A stretch of DNA of 64,000 bases from contig NC_092338.1 of the NCBI RefSeq assembly GCF_046630445.1, positions 343,671,501 to 343,735,500 on the forward strand. The letters run 5' to 3'. The notes beneath the pieces are model-generated. The model did not search any database, was not told where the DNA came from, and saw nothing but the letters and a program-made list of their open reading frames with translations. The stretch comes from Rutidosis leptorrhynchoides (taxonomy: Eukaryota; Streptophyta; Magnoliopsida; Asterales; Asteraceae). The position numbers were made by a program, and so were the translations under genes. How positions within the stretch are numbered: the stretch's first letter is position 1; every line of letters begins with the position of its first letter. This document shows, piece after piece, positions 23,992 through 36,090 of this stretch.

Positions 23992-26015
23992 ATGTTAAGA
24001 AGGATGCTATCAAGGAATTACTCAAGGAAAACGGTAAATTTCTACACCTAAACACCATTTAATCCGAAAATTGGTGTTCTTGAGCAATTTTTTCCCTAAT
24101 TTAATTTTGATGTTTTCTAGTGTAATTATGTTTAAATTGCTTATGTATTATGCTTGTATAACCTAGATTGATGCTATTTAACATGATTAGAAGCCTTAAA
24201 CTTCAAATTTTGAGTAATCTAGGGTTTGTGTTCTTGAGCAATTTGGGGCTTTTTGATATAAACAGGTTATGGCCGATTTTTGTCATGAATTGTTGCTAAA
24301 TTAAGTAGTGTAACATGTTTAGGTAGTTAAATGATCCAAACTTTGAGCCTAAACATGATTTTGAGAATTAAAGTGGACTTTTTCAAGTCTAAAATTCATG
24401 AACTTGATTTTTGAAAGATAATGCCATTTGAAACTTGTTTAATTGCTAGTAATGATTATTTTGACATGTTATTTGAGTTGAATGCTTATGAACTTGGCGA
24501 ACATTTTCGTATATGCTTATTTGAAAAAGTGTAGATTTGATAAAAATATGAAAATGAGCATAAGTTTGATATAAATTAGACATGTTATTGTAATTATTTT
24601 TATTGATGATTTTGCTGACACTAATGCATATTTGGATGCACAAAAATTGTGTTTGATGTGTTTTACAGACTGAAAGGGGTGAATCTTCATCCCAAGCTCA
24701 CAATGCTCCTCCTGAGAATGCGGACCAACAGGAGGTGGATAACTACTACAAGCAAGATATACCTCATCCAGTAATGACATTTTCTGATATGCACTTAGAA
24801 GATTTGCACCCGAACTTGAGATTTGACAGACGTTGGATAGATTATCTAAAATACCAAAGAGGATTGCATACTCTTCATTCTAAAGCTGTTGAAGTACCTA
24901 GGGTCATAGAATGGGGACCATTAGAAGCTGTAGAATTGGCCGGGCCAATTAGGGAATTACTTGCACAGAGGTATGGTAATTCTACTTTTAACGATTGGGT
25001 ACGGTTATTCAACATGCGTAGACCTGTATATAAAGTATGGTGTGAAGAATTGTTGTGTAGTATAGAATTAAATGATCGGGTAGCTAGTTTAACCGATCGA
25101 TCTTTTATTAGATTTTTGTTAGGAGGTTCGATGCGCCACATGTCTTTACTAGACATGGCTCAGGCTTTACGTATATATACGCCTGAGGAGTTAGCATCTG
25201 CCGATTGTAGAGGGTTGATATTGAACGGTAGGAAGATAGATGAGAATTTTGATACACATGGTGTATGGAGTCAAATGACTAGCCATCACTGATTCAAAGG
25301 GGGAAATTACTCTTATTTGGATATAGATAGAGCAGAGTTAAGAGTAATTCATAGATTTTTAGCTAATTCGATTACACAAAGAGGTAAGAATAAGGAAAAG
25401 GTAAATGAACAGGATTTGTTTTACCACATGTGTATTCGAGACCCACAAAGCGCTATAAGTATACCATATTGTGTGGGTTATTATTTATCATCTATGGTTA
25501 GGGGGATGAGACCGCATAGCATAATAGGAGGTGGTATATTTATTACTTTGATTGCTGAGTATCTCAATGTGGATATAAGTCGGGGGGGATTATTAGTCGA
25601 AGAACCAGAACCCCAAGATACAATAGGTTTAAATTTATACCATGGTGCTAAAGTTTTGAAGAGGCGAAATAACGCCGCAGTACGTTATAATGGTAGACAT
25701 CCACAGGTTGAGAGAAACCAACAGCAAGGTAATGTAGGAGGGGGAAATGAAATGGCAGAAATGCAAAGGTTTATAGCTTCACACGAGTATGAAAATGCTA
25801 GACATAGAGCATTTGAAGATTGGCAAGTTCATCAAAACCAAATCATAGCTTATTGCCAATATATAGGTAGAAACTATATTCCTACCCCAACGCCCATATT
25901 CCCTCCCTGGTCTATAGAGATGCAACCACCGTATCCTACGTATAACCCAGCAGAAGTATTTTATAACACATATGGTTATGCATGGAACCCCTTCTGGTAT
26001 CAGTATCATCCCTAG
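23992..26015 (+). pseudogene. ATHILA ORF-1/env-like ORF of element B, two exons, one internal stop
   Basis: Proposed exon 1 is 23992-24033 (14 codons, MLRRMLSRNYSRKT) ending ACG|GTAAAT. The intron is 24034-24668, ending TTTTACAG. Exon 2 runs 24669-26015 in phase, beginning TERGESSSQ. C has the same start, splice sites and frame. The ~460-residue product resembles the extra protein of Athila elements placed after pol, sometimes called env-like. I see no clear signal peptide or membrane segment, so an envelope role is not supported. The tail is rich in Pro and Tyr (WNPFWYQYHP). TGA at 25290-25292 corresponds to an Arg CGN codon in C, a CpG transition. Intron and family are inference, the frame is direct. 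Confidence 0.7.
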
Positions 26016-28090
26016 TCTACTTAGTTTTTTATATTTTATTATTTGTAATGTTGATACATTTAATACTTATGTTGGATTTGTAATAGTTTTATAATTTTCT
26101 AAATTTTATTATTAGATTTTAATAATTTTTGAATGTGGGGTAATATACCAAACTTCAAAAATATGTATATATGTTTGCAGTTTATCTTATGTACATAACA
26201 GGGTAAAACAACGCATTTTCAAAGACTGTCATTAAGTTCAGCAAAAGCAACTAATTTTGACGACAAGATGAAAAATATATGTGAAATAACAACGAGACGG
26301 AATGAACAAATGATGTGCACCATTTATCATTCAGCACACAAACAACAATATATTTGGAAACTTTGGTAAAATTTAATCATTTCTACGCTAATCACCCTCA
26401 ATAATTTAAATTGTTACTGATTTCTTGCAAATGAGGGCATTGCAAGATCTTAAGTGTGGGAAGGGGTTAAATTCTTTCGGATTTTTAAAATTTTTATCTT
26501 AAACACTTGGTTACCATTAAAAATACTAGTAAAGCAGTAGTTGTATTAGAATCTAGTGCTCTCTGATGATAAAGAACAGCCCTAGTCTTATATACTGACT
26601 ACCCACTTCTAGTAAAATTTTTCAAAATTTTCAACTAAATGAACTCAAAATCATGTTTATACATATTTATGAACGATAAAACTAGGTTTTAACACCGAAA
26701 TTATTGTTACCTTGGAAAGGACATAAATTGAGAAATAAACCAAAATGTTAGAATTCATTTAAGAATTGAATAGAGGACAATAAAAAGGAAAATAAAAGCC
26801 AAGTGTGGGAAAATTTACCAAGTTTTTCAAAACATATATCACATATTTTTGTACAAATAACTGAAAATACTTTTGCTTTGGACTAATCTAAAAAGTTTTA
26901 CCCGATGAAAGAAAAGAAGAGATGGGTCTACACGATGAATCAATTCCATCATTAAAAGGAAGTAAAGTCTTCCGAAAAAGAAACGCGCTTCTTGATTTAG
27001 GTCAGTGAGTTGTCGTCCAGACCAGCTGTAGGTTGACGAAAAATCTAGAAAAGTCATCACTAAAATCAGCAGGAAATCCACGGACCTCAGCATTAAACAG
27101 GGTCGCCAAGTGGTCAGATTTATCCTAACCATGAGAAGGATTTATCTCGTACAATGGGGGGCACCATGCAAATTAGCTGGATAAGACTAATGAATCAGAT
27201 CCCCAGAAAGGATAATCTCCTTAAAAGATCAAAAATCAGCTTTTAAGCCTGATATTACTCAATCCTAGAGATTGACCTTAAAGATTGAGAATTACAAACT
27301 CATGGAATTCGATGATATCTAAACTCGAGCCTGAACGAGAAAATATTTTAATCAAAATTACAAACCGATTTGTTTTCTAAAAACCCATTTTCAATGCGTT
27401 CATTACCAATGAACGCAAAATCCTAGGAATTCACCTGGAATTCATTAGGTCACCTGAACCAAATCGGGTGTCAACCGTAAGAATGGTGGTTGCATAGCAT
27501 GGTCAAAGACAGGACCTTGTGCCAGACCGGAAAATTATAAGGGTGAGCTTTACTATTTCTCCTACAAAGGATAGTAATTGCGTCCGACACGTTATAGACC
27601 ATAATTAAAAGCATGTCAGGGGACATTGCCTTAGCAGTTGCATGTTCAACGCTTTCCTTTACAACCGGACGGTAGTTTACTGAAAGGTAATATACGGGAC
27701 AAGTAAACTGGACGTGTTGCTTTCCAAATACAAGGTTAGCAAGTGGGTGACACAAAACCATAAGTTTTGAGCTAAAATTTTCAAATCTGAAACCCACCAA
27801 ACCCACAAAAATATTTTGCAAACACCGATGAAGGGTTATTCCGGAAAACTTATCTAGGGTAAAAGCTAGATTAAAATTTTCAAAAGATCAAATGTTTTCA
27901 TAAAGATCCAATTTCCTTAATGGATCTAAATTTTATAGTCATGTGGGACTGTAAACCATATCGTTACTACCAATGTTTATACCACCATATAGAAATCACT
28001 GATGTACAAAGTGTGAAGAATAAAGAAGTGATTCTAGTATTTCAAGACTATATTGCTTGAGGACAAGTAACGCTCAAGTGTGGGAATATT
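26016..28090 (+). other. 3' noncoding block of element B with polypurine tract
   Basis: Conserved with A and C. PPT-like motifs AAGTGTGGG lie at 26452, 26801 and, next to the LTR, 28076. The counterpart of the 68-aa ORF (about 26929-27130) has an internal TGA. An antisense frame (27471-27821, minus) matches one in C. No recognised protein domain. Confidence 0.7.
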
Positions 28091-28561
28091 TGATAATGCT
28101 AAAAACGAACATATATTTCATAGCATTATTCCTCAAGAAAGACAAGCTTTTAGTTGCAATTGTTCTATTTACAAGTGATATTCGTTTAAACAATAAAAGG
28201 TGAAGACAAAAGACAGATTCGACGAATTGAAGACGCAAAGGTCCAAAAAGCTCAAAAGTACAAAATACAATCAAAGAGGTTCCAATTATTGATAAGAAAC
28301 GTCTCGAAATTACAAGAGTACAAGATTCAAAACGCAAAGTACAAGATATAAAATAGTACGCAAGGACGTTCGAAAATCCGGAACCGGGACCAGAGTCAAC
28401 TCTCAACGCTCGACGCAACGGACTAAAAATTACAAGTTAATTATGTATATAAATATAATATAATATATAATTAACTATATTAATTATATATATATATTAT
28501 ATTTATAAAATAAACCGTCGGCAAAGAAAGAAGCCAAAGTTGTGAGCTGGAATTTCAAACT

Positions 28562-28606
28562 CCGCGACTCGCGGAGATTGAAGGAGGAAATGGCCGCGAC
28601 TCGCGG
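28562..28606. repeat. Palindrome pair in B 3' LTR, just upstream of the TATA box
   Basis: Exact CCGCGACTCGCGG copies at 28562-28574 and 28594-28606, starts 32 bp apart. The second ends 22 bp before TATAAAA at 28629. Confidence 0.97.
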
Positions 28607-28687
28607 AGTTCCCCTGGACTCAATTCCCTATAAAAGCCAACGCAGTTCGACGAATTTTAAGATCCATAAATCAATCTCTCTCTTAAT

Positions 28688-28696
<9 letters not shown>

Positions 28697-28768
<72 letters not shown>
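28697..28768. repeat. (TA)n microsatellite in B LTR
   Basis: About 72 bp of alternating T and A. The same position in the C LTRs is about 20 bp (30132-30151) and about 82 bp (45012-45093). Confidence 0.95.
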
Positions 28769-28774
<6 letters not shown>

Positions 28775-28815
28775 TTTAATTTTAATTTTAATTATAATTC
28801 TAATAATAAGGGTAT

Positions 28816-28820
28816 GTTAG
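28816..28820. repeat. Target-site duplication GTTAG of element C (second copy 45690-45694)
   Basis: GTTAG precedes C at 28821 and follows it at 45689. Removing C and one copy restores LTR text that C's own LTRs carry uninterrupted. Confidence 0.97.
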
Positions 28821-30752
28821 TGATGTTATGCGAGGTGTATATAAAATAGTTTATATTTTACTAGAAAAAACTATTAAATACGATACAATTTTACACAAGA
28901 TATTTATTTATTTATAGAATGGATATACTTAAACCTTGCTACAACACTTATAAGCAGTGTACCTAATCGTACAGTAGTGTAGTTTTTAGTAAGTCCGGTT
29001 CGTTCCACAGGGAAATCATTAAACAAAGCTCAACGCTATATTAGTTTACTTTTATAAAAATACAAATATATATATAAGTAATATTATTATTATAAAGGGG
29101 GGTTTTTACCGTTTAATGACCGGTTTGTCGATTTTAAGACTTTAGTCGCAGTTAAAACCTAATGTAAAATATAAAATAAATACAAGACTTAATTTAAAGC
29201 GTAAAGTAAATAACGATAATGAAATTGCGAATAATAAAAGTGCGATAAAATAAACTTGCGATAATTAAAAAGTACGATAATTAAAAATGCAATTAAATAT
29301 AATAACAATAAAAAATGCGATAATTAGAAGTGCAATTAAATATAAAATAAAGGAAATTAAATATGAAATAAAAGAATTATGCTTATTTAAACTTCCGTAA
29401 TCATGATGTTTGACGTGTTGATTTTAGTTTTATGCCCATGGGTTAATTGTCCTTTGTCCTGGATTATTTAATATGTCCGTCTGGTTTTTGTCCATAACAG
29501 TCCATCAGTCATAAATATAAAGTGCGAGTGTCCTCGTCAAATTATTATTATACCCGAAGTTAAATATTCCAACTAATTGGGGATTCGAATTGTAACAAGG
29601 TTTTAATACTTTGCTAACAATTACACCAATTACCCTTGAATGTAATTTCACCCTTGTTTTAATTATTCTAGTGGCTATTAATCCATTCCCGTGTCCGGTT
29701 AAATGAACGATTATTCGTACATATAATTACCCCGCCCATCGTGTCCGATTGAGTGTATATGGTAATTTATAGGGACGCCCAATTGTAAATCTTTATATTA
29801 ATATTAACAAACTTTCATTTAGTTAAACAAATATAAAGCCCATTAATAGCCCATAGTCTAATTTCCACAAGTGTCGTTCTTTTGTCCAAACCCCAATTAT
29901 GGTACAAAGCCCAATTACCCAATTTTAGTAATTAGCCCAACATCATGATTACTTCGTTTTAAATAAGCATAATAATAACTTAGCTACGAGACATTAATGT
30001 AAAAAGGTTGAACATAACTTACAATGATTAAAAATAGCGTAGCGTTACACGGACAGAATTTCGACTTACACCCTTACAACATTCGCTAACATACCCTTAT
30101 TATTAGAATTAAAATTAAAATTAAAATATAAATTATATATATATATATATAAATTTTACGTATGATAAAAGAAGAAAAAGATATGAATTGTGATCAGAAT
30201 TCGGTTGGCTTTATAGGGAATTTCGATTTTTGGGGCTCCGCGACTCGCGGCCCTTTTGGCCTTCAAACTCCGCGAGTCGCGGAGATTGAAATTACAGCTC
30301 ACATCTTTTGGAGTCTTTCTTGCCGACGGATTTTATATATAAATATAAAATATAAATAATTAATATAATTATTTATATATTATATTATATTCTTGTGCAT
30401 AGTAGACTTGTAATTTTTAGTCCGTTGCGTCGAGCGTTGAGAGTTGACTCTGGTCCCGGTTCCGGATTTTCGAACGTCCTTGCGTACAATTTTATATTTT
30501 GTACTTTGCGTTTTGAATCTTGTTCTCTTGTAATTTCGAGACGTTTCTTATCAATAATTGGAACCTTTTTGATTGTCTTTTGTACTTTTGAGCTTTTTGG
30601 TCGTTTGCGTCTTCAATTCGTCGAATCTGTCTTTTGTCTTCACCTTTTATTATTTAAACGAATATCACTTGTAAATAGAACAATTGCAACTAAAAGCTTG
30701 TCTTTTTTGAGGAATAATGCTATGAAATATATGTTCGTTTTTAGCATTATCA
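28821..30752 (-). repeat. 3' LTR of element C
   Basis: 1932 bp. In minus orientation it starts TGATAATGCTAAAAACG and ends CGCATAACATCA. TATA box at 30210-30215 (TTTATA on +). It contains the palindrome pair 30238-30282 and a short (TA)n at 30132-30151. An antisense open frame (30395-30769) recurs in every copy of this LTR but shows no protein features. Confidence 0.95.
30238..30282. repeat. Palindrome pair in C 3' LTR
   Basis: CCGCGACTCGCGG at 30238-30250 and CCGCGAGTCGCGG at 30270-30282, starts 32 bp apart. The two central bases are opposite, so the sites read the same from either strand. Confidence 0.97.
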
Positions 30753-31021
30753 AATATTCCCACACTTGAGCGTTGCTTGTCCTCAAGCAATATCGTCTTG
30801 AAATACTAGAATCACTTCTTTATTCTTCACACTTTGTACATCAGTGATTTCTATACGGCGGTATAAACAATGGTAGTAACGATATGGTTTACAGTCCCAC
30901 ATGACTATAAAAATTTAGATCCATTAAGGAAATTGGATCTTTATGAAAACATTTGATCTTTTGAAAATTAAATCTAGTTTTTACCCTAGATAAGTTTTCC
31001 GGGATAACCCTTTACCGGTGT

Positions 31022-31396
31022 TTGCAAAATATTTTGGTGGGTTTGGTGGGTTTCAGATTTGAAAATTTTAGCTCAAAATTTGCTGTTTTGTGTCACCCAC
31101 TTGCTAACCTTGTATTAGGAAAGCAACACGTCCAGTTTACTTGTTCCGTATATTACCTTTCGGCAAACTACCGTCCGGTTGTAAAGGAAAGCGTTGAACA
31201 AGCAACTGTTAAGGCAATGTCCCGTGACATGCTTTTGATTATGGTCTATAACGTGTCGGACGCAATTACTATCCTTGGTAGGAGTAATAGTAAAGCTCAC
31301 CCTTATAATTTTTCGGTCTGGCACAAGGTCCTGTCTTTGATCACTATGCAACCACCGTTCTTACGGTTGACACCCGATTTGGTTCAGGTGACCTAA
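31022..31396 (+). CDS. Antisense ORF in the 3' block of C (124 aa), unknown function
   Basis: It is open on the strand opposite to C's genes. Text such as GFRFENFSSK, HPLANLVLGKQHVQFTC and NYRPVVKESVEQATVKAMS recurs in B (27471-27821, minus) and in the diverged element A (11957-12187, minus, then frame-shifted). Extra antisense ORFs have been reported in plant Ty3/Gypsy elements. I recognise no domain. Differences between copies are not obviously synonymous, and the C-terminal ends differ through indels, so coding is doubtful. Confidence 0.3.
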   Translation: MQNILVGLVGFRFENFSSKFAVLCHPLANLVLGKQHVQFTCSVYYLSANYRPVVKESVEQATVKAMSRDMLLIMVYNVSDAITILGRSNSKAHPYNFSVWHKVLSLITMQPPFLRLTPDLVQVT

Positions 31397-31712
31397 TGAA
31401 TTCCAGGTGAATTCCTAGGATTTTACGTTCAATGGTAATGAACGTATTGAAAATAGGGCTTTCAGAAAACAAATCGGTTTGTAATTTTGATCAAAATATT
31501 TTCTCGTTTAAGCTCGAGTTTAGATATCATTGAATTCCATGAGTTTGTAATTCTCAATCTTTAAGGTCAATCTCTAGGATTGAGTAATATCAGTCTTAAA
31601 AGCTGATTTTTAATCTTTAAGGAGATTATCCTTTCTGGAGATCTGATTCATTAGTCTTATCAAGCTAATTTGCACGGTGCCCCCCATTGTACGAGATAAA
31701 TCCTTCTCATGG

Positions 31713-31919
31713 TTAGGATAAATCTGACCACATGGCGACCCTGTTTAATGCTGAGGTCCGTGGATTTCCTGCTGATTTTAGTGATGACTTTTCTAGATTT
31801 TTCGTCAACCTACAACTGGTCTGGACGACAACTTCATGACCTAAATCAAGAAGCGCGTTTCTTTTTCGGAAGACTTTACTTCCTTTTAATGATGGAATTG
31901 ATTCATCGTGTAGATCCAT
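31713..31919 (-). CDS. Small conserved ORF in the 3' block of C (68 aa)
   Basis: Same product as 11305-11511 of element A with a few substitutions (MDLHDESIP start, WSDLS end). The length is identical in both. No domain recognised. It may be a by-product of conserved cis sequence rather than a gene. Confidence 0.3.
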   Translation of the reverse strand: MDLHDESIPSLKGSKVFRKRNALLDLGHEVVVQTSCRLTKNLEKSSLKSAGNPRTSALNRVAMWSDLS

Positions 31920-32834
31920 CTCTTCTTTTCTTTCATTGGGTAAAACAGTTTAGTTTAGTCCACAGCAAAAGTATTTTCAGTTATTTGTTACAGATATATG
32001 TGACATATGTTTAAAATAACTTGGTAAATTTTCCCACACTTGGCTTTTTATTTTTCTTTTTATCGTCCTCTATTCCATTTTAAATGAATTTTGACATTTT
32101 AGTTTGTTTCTTAATTTATGTCCTTTTTGAGGTAACAATAATTTCGGTGTTAAAACCTAGTTTTATCGTTCATAAATATGTATAAACATGATTTTGAATT
32201 CATTTAATTTAAAATTTTAAAAAATTTTACTAGAATTGGGTAGTCAGTATATAAGACTAGGGCTGTTCTTTATTTATCAGAGAGCACTAGATTCTAATAC
32301 AACTACTGCTTTACTAGTATTTTTAATGGTAACCAAGTGTATAAAGTAAAAAATTTTAAAATCCGAAAGAATTTAACCCCTTCCCACACTTAAGATCTTG
32401 CAATGCCCTCATTTGCAAGAAATCAGTAACAATTTAAATTATTGAGGGTGATTTGTGTGAAAATGATTAAATTTTACCAAAGTTTCCAAATATATTGGCG
32501 TTTGTTTGCTGAATGATAAATGGTGCACATCATTTGTTCATTCCGTCTTGTTGTTATTTCACATATATTTTGCATCTTGTCGTCAAAATTAGTTGCTTTT
32601 GCTGAACTTAATGCCAGTCTTTGAAAATGCGTTGTTTTACCCTGTTGTGTACATAAGATAAACTGCAAACATATATACATATTTTTGAAGTTTGGTATAT
32701 TACCCCACATTCAAAAAATTATTAAAATCTAAGAATAAAAGTTAGATAATTATAAAAATGATTACAATATTAACAAAAATATTAAATGTATCAATAATTA
32801 CAAATTACAAAATAAAAAAAAAATAATAAGTAAA

Positions 32835-34858
32835 CTAAGGATGATATTGGTACCAATAGGGGTTCCAGGCATAACCATAAGTGCTATAGAATGCTTCGGC
32901 AGGGTCATACGTAGGATATGGTGGCTGCATCTCTATAGACCAAGGAGGGAAGATGGGTTTCGGTGTAGGAATATAGTTTCTACCTATATGTTGGCAATGA
33001 GCTATGATTTGGTTCTGATGAACTTGCCAATCTTCAAATGCTCTCTGTCTAGCATTTTCGTATTCCTGAGAAGCTATAAACCTATGCATTTCTTGCATCT
33101 CATTCCCCCCTCTTACATTACCTTGCTGCTGGTTTCTCTCCACCTGTGGATGTCTACCATGGTATCGTACTGCGGCGTTATTTCGCCTCTTCAAAACTTT
33201 CGCACCATGGTATACATTTAAACCTATAGTATCGCGGGGTTCCGGCTCTTCTAGTAATAATCCCCCCCGACTTATATCCACACCGAGATATTCACCAATC
33301 AAAGTAATAAAAATACCACCTCCTATTATGCTATGTGGTCGCATCCCCCGAACCATAGCTGATAAATAATAACCCACACAATATGGTATACTTACAGCGC
33401 TTTGTGGGTCTCGAATACACATATGGTAAAACAAATCTTGTTCATTTACTTTTTCTTTGTTCTTACCCCTTTGTGTAATCGAATTAGCTAAAAACCTATG
33501 TATCACTCTTAATTCGGCTCTATCTATATCCAAATAAGAGTAATTTCCCCCTTTGAAACGGTGATGGCTTGTCATTTGACTCCACACACCGTGTGTATCA
33601 AAATTCTCATCTATCTTTCTACCGTTTAGTATCAATCCTCTACAATCGGCAGACGCTAACTCCTCAGGCGTATATATACGTAAAGCCTGAGCCATGTCCA
33701 GTAAAGACATGTGGCGCATCGAACCGCCTAACAAAAATCTAATAAAAGAACGATCGGTTAAACTAGCTACCCGATCATTCAACTCTATACTACATAACAA
33801 TTCTTCACACCATACTTTATATACAGGTCTACGTATGGTGAATAAACATACCCAGTCATTAAAAGAAGAATTACCATACCTCTGTACAAGTAATTCCCTA
33901 ATTGGCCCGGCCAATTCTACAGCTTCTAAGGGTCCCCATTCTATGACCTCGGTACCTCAACAACCTTAGAATGAAGAGTATGCAAACCCCGTTGATATTT
34001 TGGATAATCTATCCAAAGTCTGTCAAATCTCAGGTTCGGGTGCAACTCTTCCAAGTGCATATCGGAAAAGGTCATGACTGGATGAGGTATATCCTGCTTG
34101 TAGTAGTTATCCACCTCCTGTTGTTCCAAATTCTCAGCAGGAGCATTGCGGGCTTGGGATGAAGATTCACCCCTTTCATTCTGCAAAACACATCAAACAC
34201 AAATTTTGTGCATCCAAATATGCATTAGTGTCAGCAAAATCATCAATCAAAATAATTACAATGACATTATCAATTTATATCAAACTTAAACTCATTTTCA
34301 CATTTTTATCAAATCTACACTTTTTCAAATAAGCATATACGAAAATGTTCGCCAAGTTCATAAGCATTCAACTCAAATAACATGTCAAAATAATCATTAC
34401 TAGCAATTAAACAAGTCTCAAATGGCATTATCTTTCAAAAATCAAGTTCATGAATTTTAGACTTGAAAAAGTCCACTTTAATTCTCAAAATCATGTTTAG
34501 GCTCAAAGTTTGGATCATTTAACTACCTAAACATGTTACACTACTTAATTTAGCAACAATTCATGACAAAAATCGGCCATAACCTGTTTATATCAAAAAG
34601 CCCCAAATTTGCTCAAGAACACAAACCCTAGATTACTCAAAATTTGAAGTTTAAGGCTTCTAATCATGTTAAACAGCATCAATCTAGGTTATACAAGCAT
34701 AATACATAAACAATTTAAGCCTAATTACACTAAAAAGCATCAAAATCAAATTGGAGAAAAATTTGCTCAAGAACATCAAATTTCGAATTAAATGGTGTTT
34801 AGGTGTAGAAATTTACCGTTTTTCTTGAGTAATTCTTAGATAGCATCCTTCTCAACAT
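32835..34858 (-). pseudogene. ATHILA ORF-1/env-like ORF of element C, two exons, one frameshift
   Basis: Exon 1 is 34817-34858 (MLRRMLSKNYSRKT), intron 34181-34816 with GT and a TTTTGCAG acceptor, exon 2 34180-32835. The frame, start and splice sites match B. One G is missing near 33946 (B has AGGG, C has AGG), so translation stops after VEVPRS. Downstream the frame is open to the end (YWYQYHP). Residue-level similarity to B is high across the whole ~460-aa product. No signal peptide or transmembrane segment is evident to me. The product probably belongs to the ATHILA ORF-1-type family, whose function is unknown. Confidence 0.7.
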
Positions 34859-35057
34859 GATTTTAGCAAAAAATTTGGTGATTAACGGTTAAAAATTGGG
34901 ATTTTTGGGGGTGTTTTTCGGGTTTTTCGCGTGCAGTTTTCGCTGTGTTTTTATTGTTTTGGGGTTGGGACTGATCTGTTGTTCGGTTATATTTTTTTCT
35001 GATTTTTAGTCCCTCCGCGAGTCGCGGCGAAACGCACTCCAAACTCCGCGACTCGCG

Positions 35058-35095
<38 letters not shown>

Positions 35096-36090
35096 CATTA
35101 ACTTTTGAAAACAATTAAGAAATTAATTTTAAAATTTTGTTTCCCTTATTATTTAGGACGAGGTCGTTTCGGATCGATGTCCTAGTCCGTCTCTCGACAA
35201 AATTTTAAAATTTGTCTTTTTGTAGCGATTGTTTTAAAAGCTAAGATTTTTGGGTTTTTTTAATGTTTTTGGCATACTTTAAATTAATAAGATTAAAAAT
35301 AATGATAATAAAAGTTCTCGTCCCTCCCTTGGGTAAAGCAATTTCGGTTCAAAGACCTAGTCTTCAACTTACGACGAATTTTAAAAATCATATTCTTAAC
35401 TTAATGAGATAAAGTAAATTTTTGTTTTTAAATTCACACAACTTAAATATAAAATTCAAAATTAATATTAAAAATTCACACCAAACTCAAAATTTAAAAT
35501 GCATAAAATTAAAATTTTATATTTTAAAAATTAAAAATTCACACCAAACTTAAAATTTGAAATGCATAAAATTAAAAATTTATATTTTAAAAATTCACAC
35601 CAAACTTAATTTAAAAATTCATAAATTCATATCAAACTTATATTAATTTTTCAAATATTTTAAATATATTGTTTTTACAAAGTTTACAATATTAATTTAA
35701 GATTTAAATATTAATTTTAAAAACATGGTAAAAATAAATTTAAAAATCTTTTTGTCTTTTTATCCCACTTTAATCAATCAAATATTATCAAAAATATGCG
35801 CCCCTCTTTTCGGTAAAGTAATTTCGGTTCCAAGACCTAATTTAACTCATGACGAATTTTTGAAATATTTTGGGTTGATTGTTTAAAGATATTTATACCT
35901 TATAATAAACGTTAAATTTTGCAGTGATGTAATAAATTTTTGAATGATATCAATAATTTCGGTCGCCAAACCTAATTTTATTCAATATCAATTTAATACT
36001 TTTTAGCGAACAAATTAGCGTTTATTATCAAAAGGTTAAAAATAAAAATAAAAATAAAAACTGTACAGACATACCTGTGGAATAGATTTC
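34859..36090 (-). other. Post-pol spacer of element C
   Basis: AT-rich, no gene. It contains the palindrome pair at 35015-35058, a poly(T) run at 35059-35092 (position equivalent to B's poly(A)), and a candidate splice donor CAG|GTATGT whose exon ends at 36075 (minus). Confidence 0.65.
35015..35058. repeat. Palindrome pair in C post-pol spacer
   Basis: CCGCGAGTCGCGG at 35015-35027 and CCGCGACTCGCGG at 35046-35058, starts 31 bp apart. Confidence 0.97.

Larger units (their letters stand above)
28091..28820 (+). repeat. 3' LTR of element B, first part (continues at 45695)
   Basis: Begins TGATAATGCT right after AAGTGTGGGAATATT and stops at GTTAG where C is inserted. It contains the palindrome pair 28562-28606, TATA box TATAAAA at 28629-28635, and a (TA)n tract at 28697-28768. 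Confidence 0.93.
30753..32834 (-). other. 3' noncoding block of element C with polypurine tract
   Basis: Mirror of the B block. CCCACACTT (PPT-like on minus) lies at 30759, 32033 and 32383. It holds the 68-aa sense frame and a 124-aa antisense frame, listed separately. Nothing else recognised. Confidence 0.7.

Noticed and set aside
30395-30769. 124-aa ORF antisense to the C LTR, repeated at 45332-45694 and in B
   Set aside because: Recurs through LTR duplication, runs through the LTR end, and shows no domain.
32835-34180. Env-like ORF as a true envelope glycoprotein
   Set aside because: No signal peptide, fusion peptide or transmembrane helix evident; better described as ATHILA ORF-1 type.
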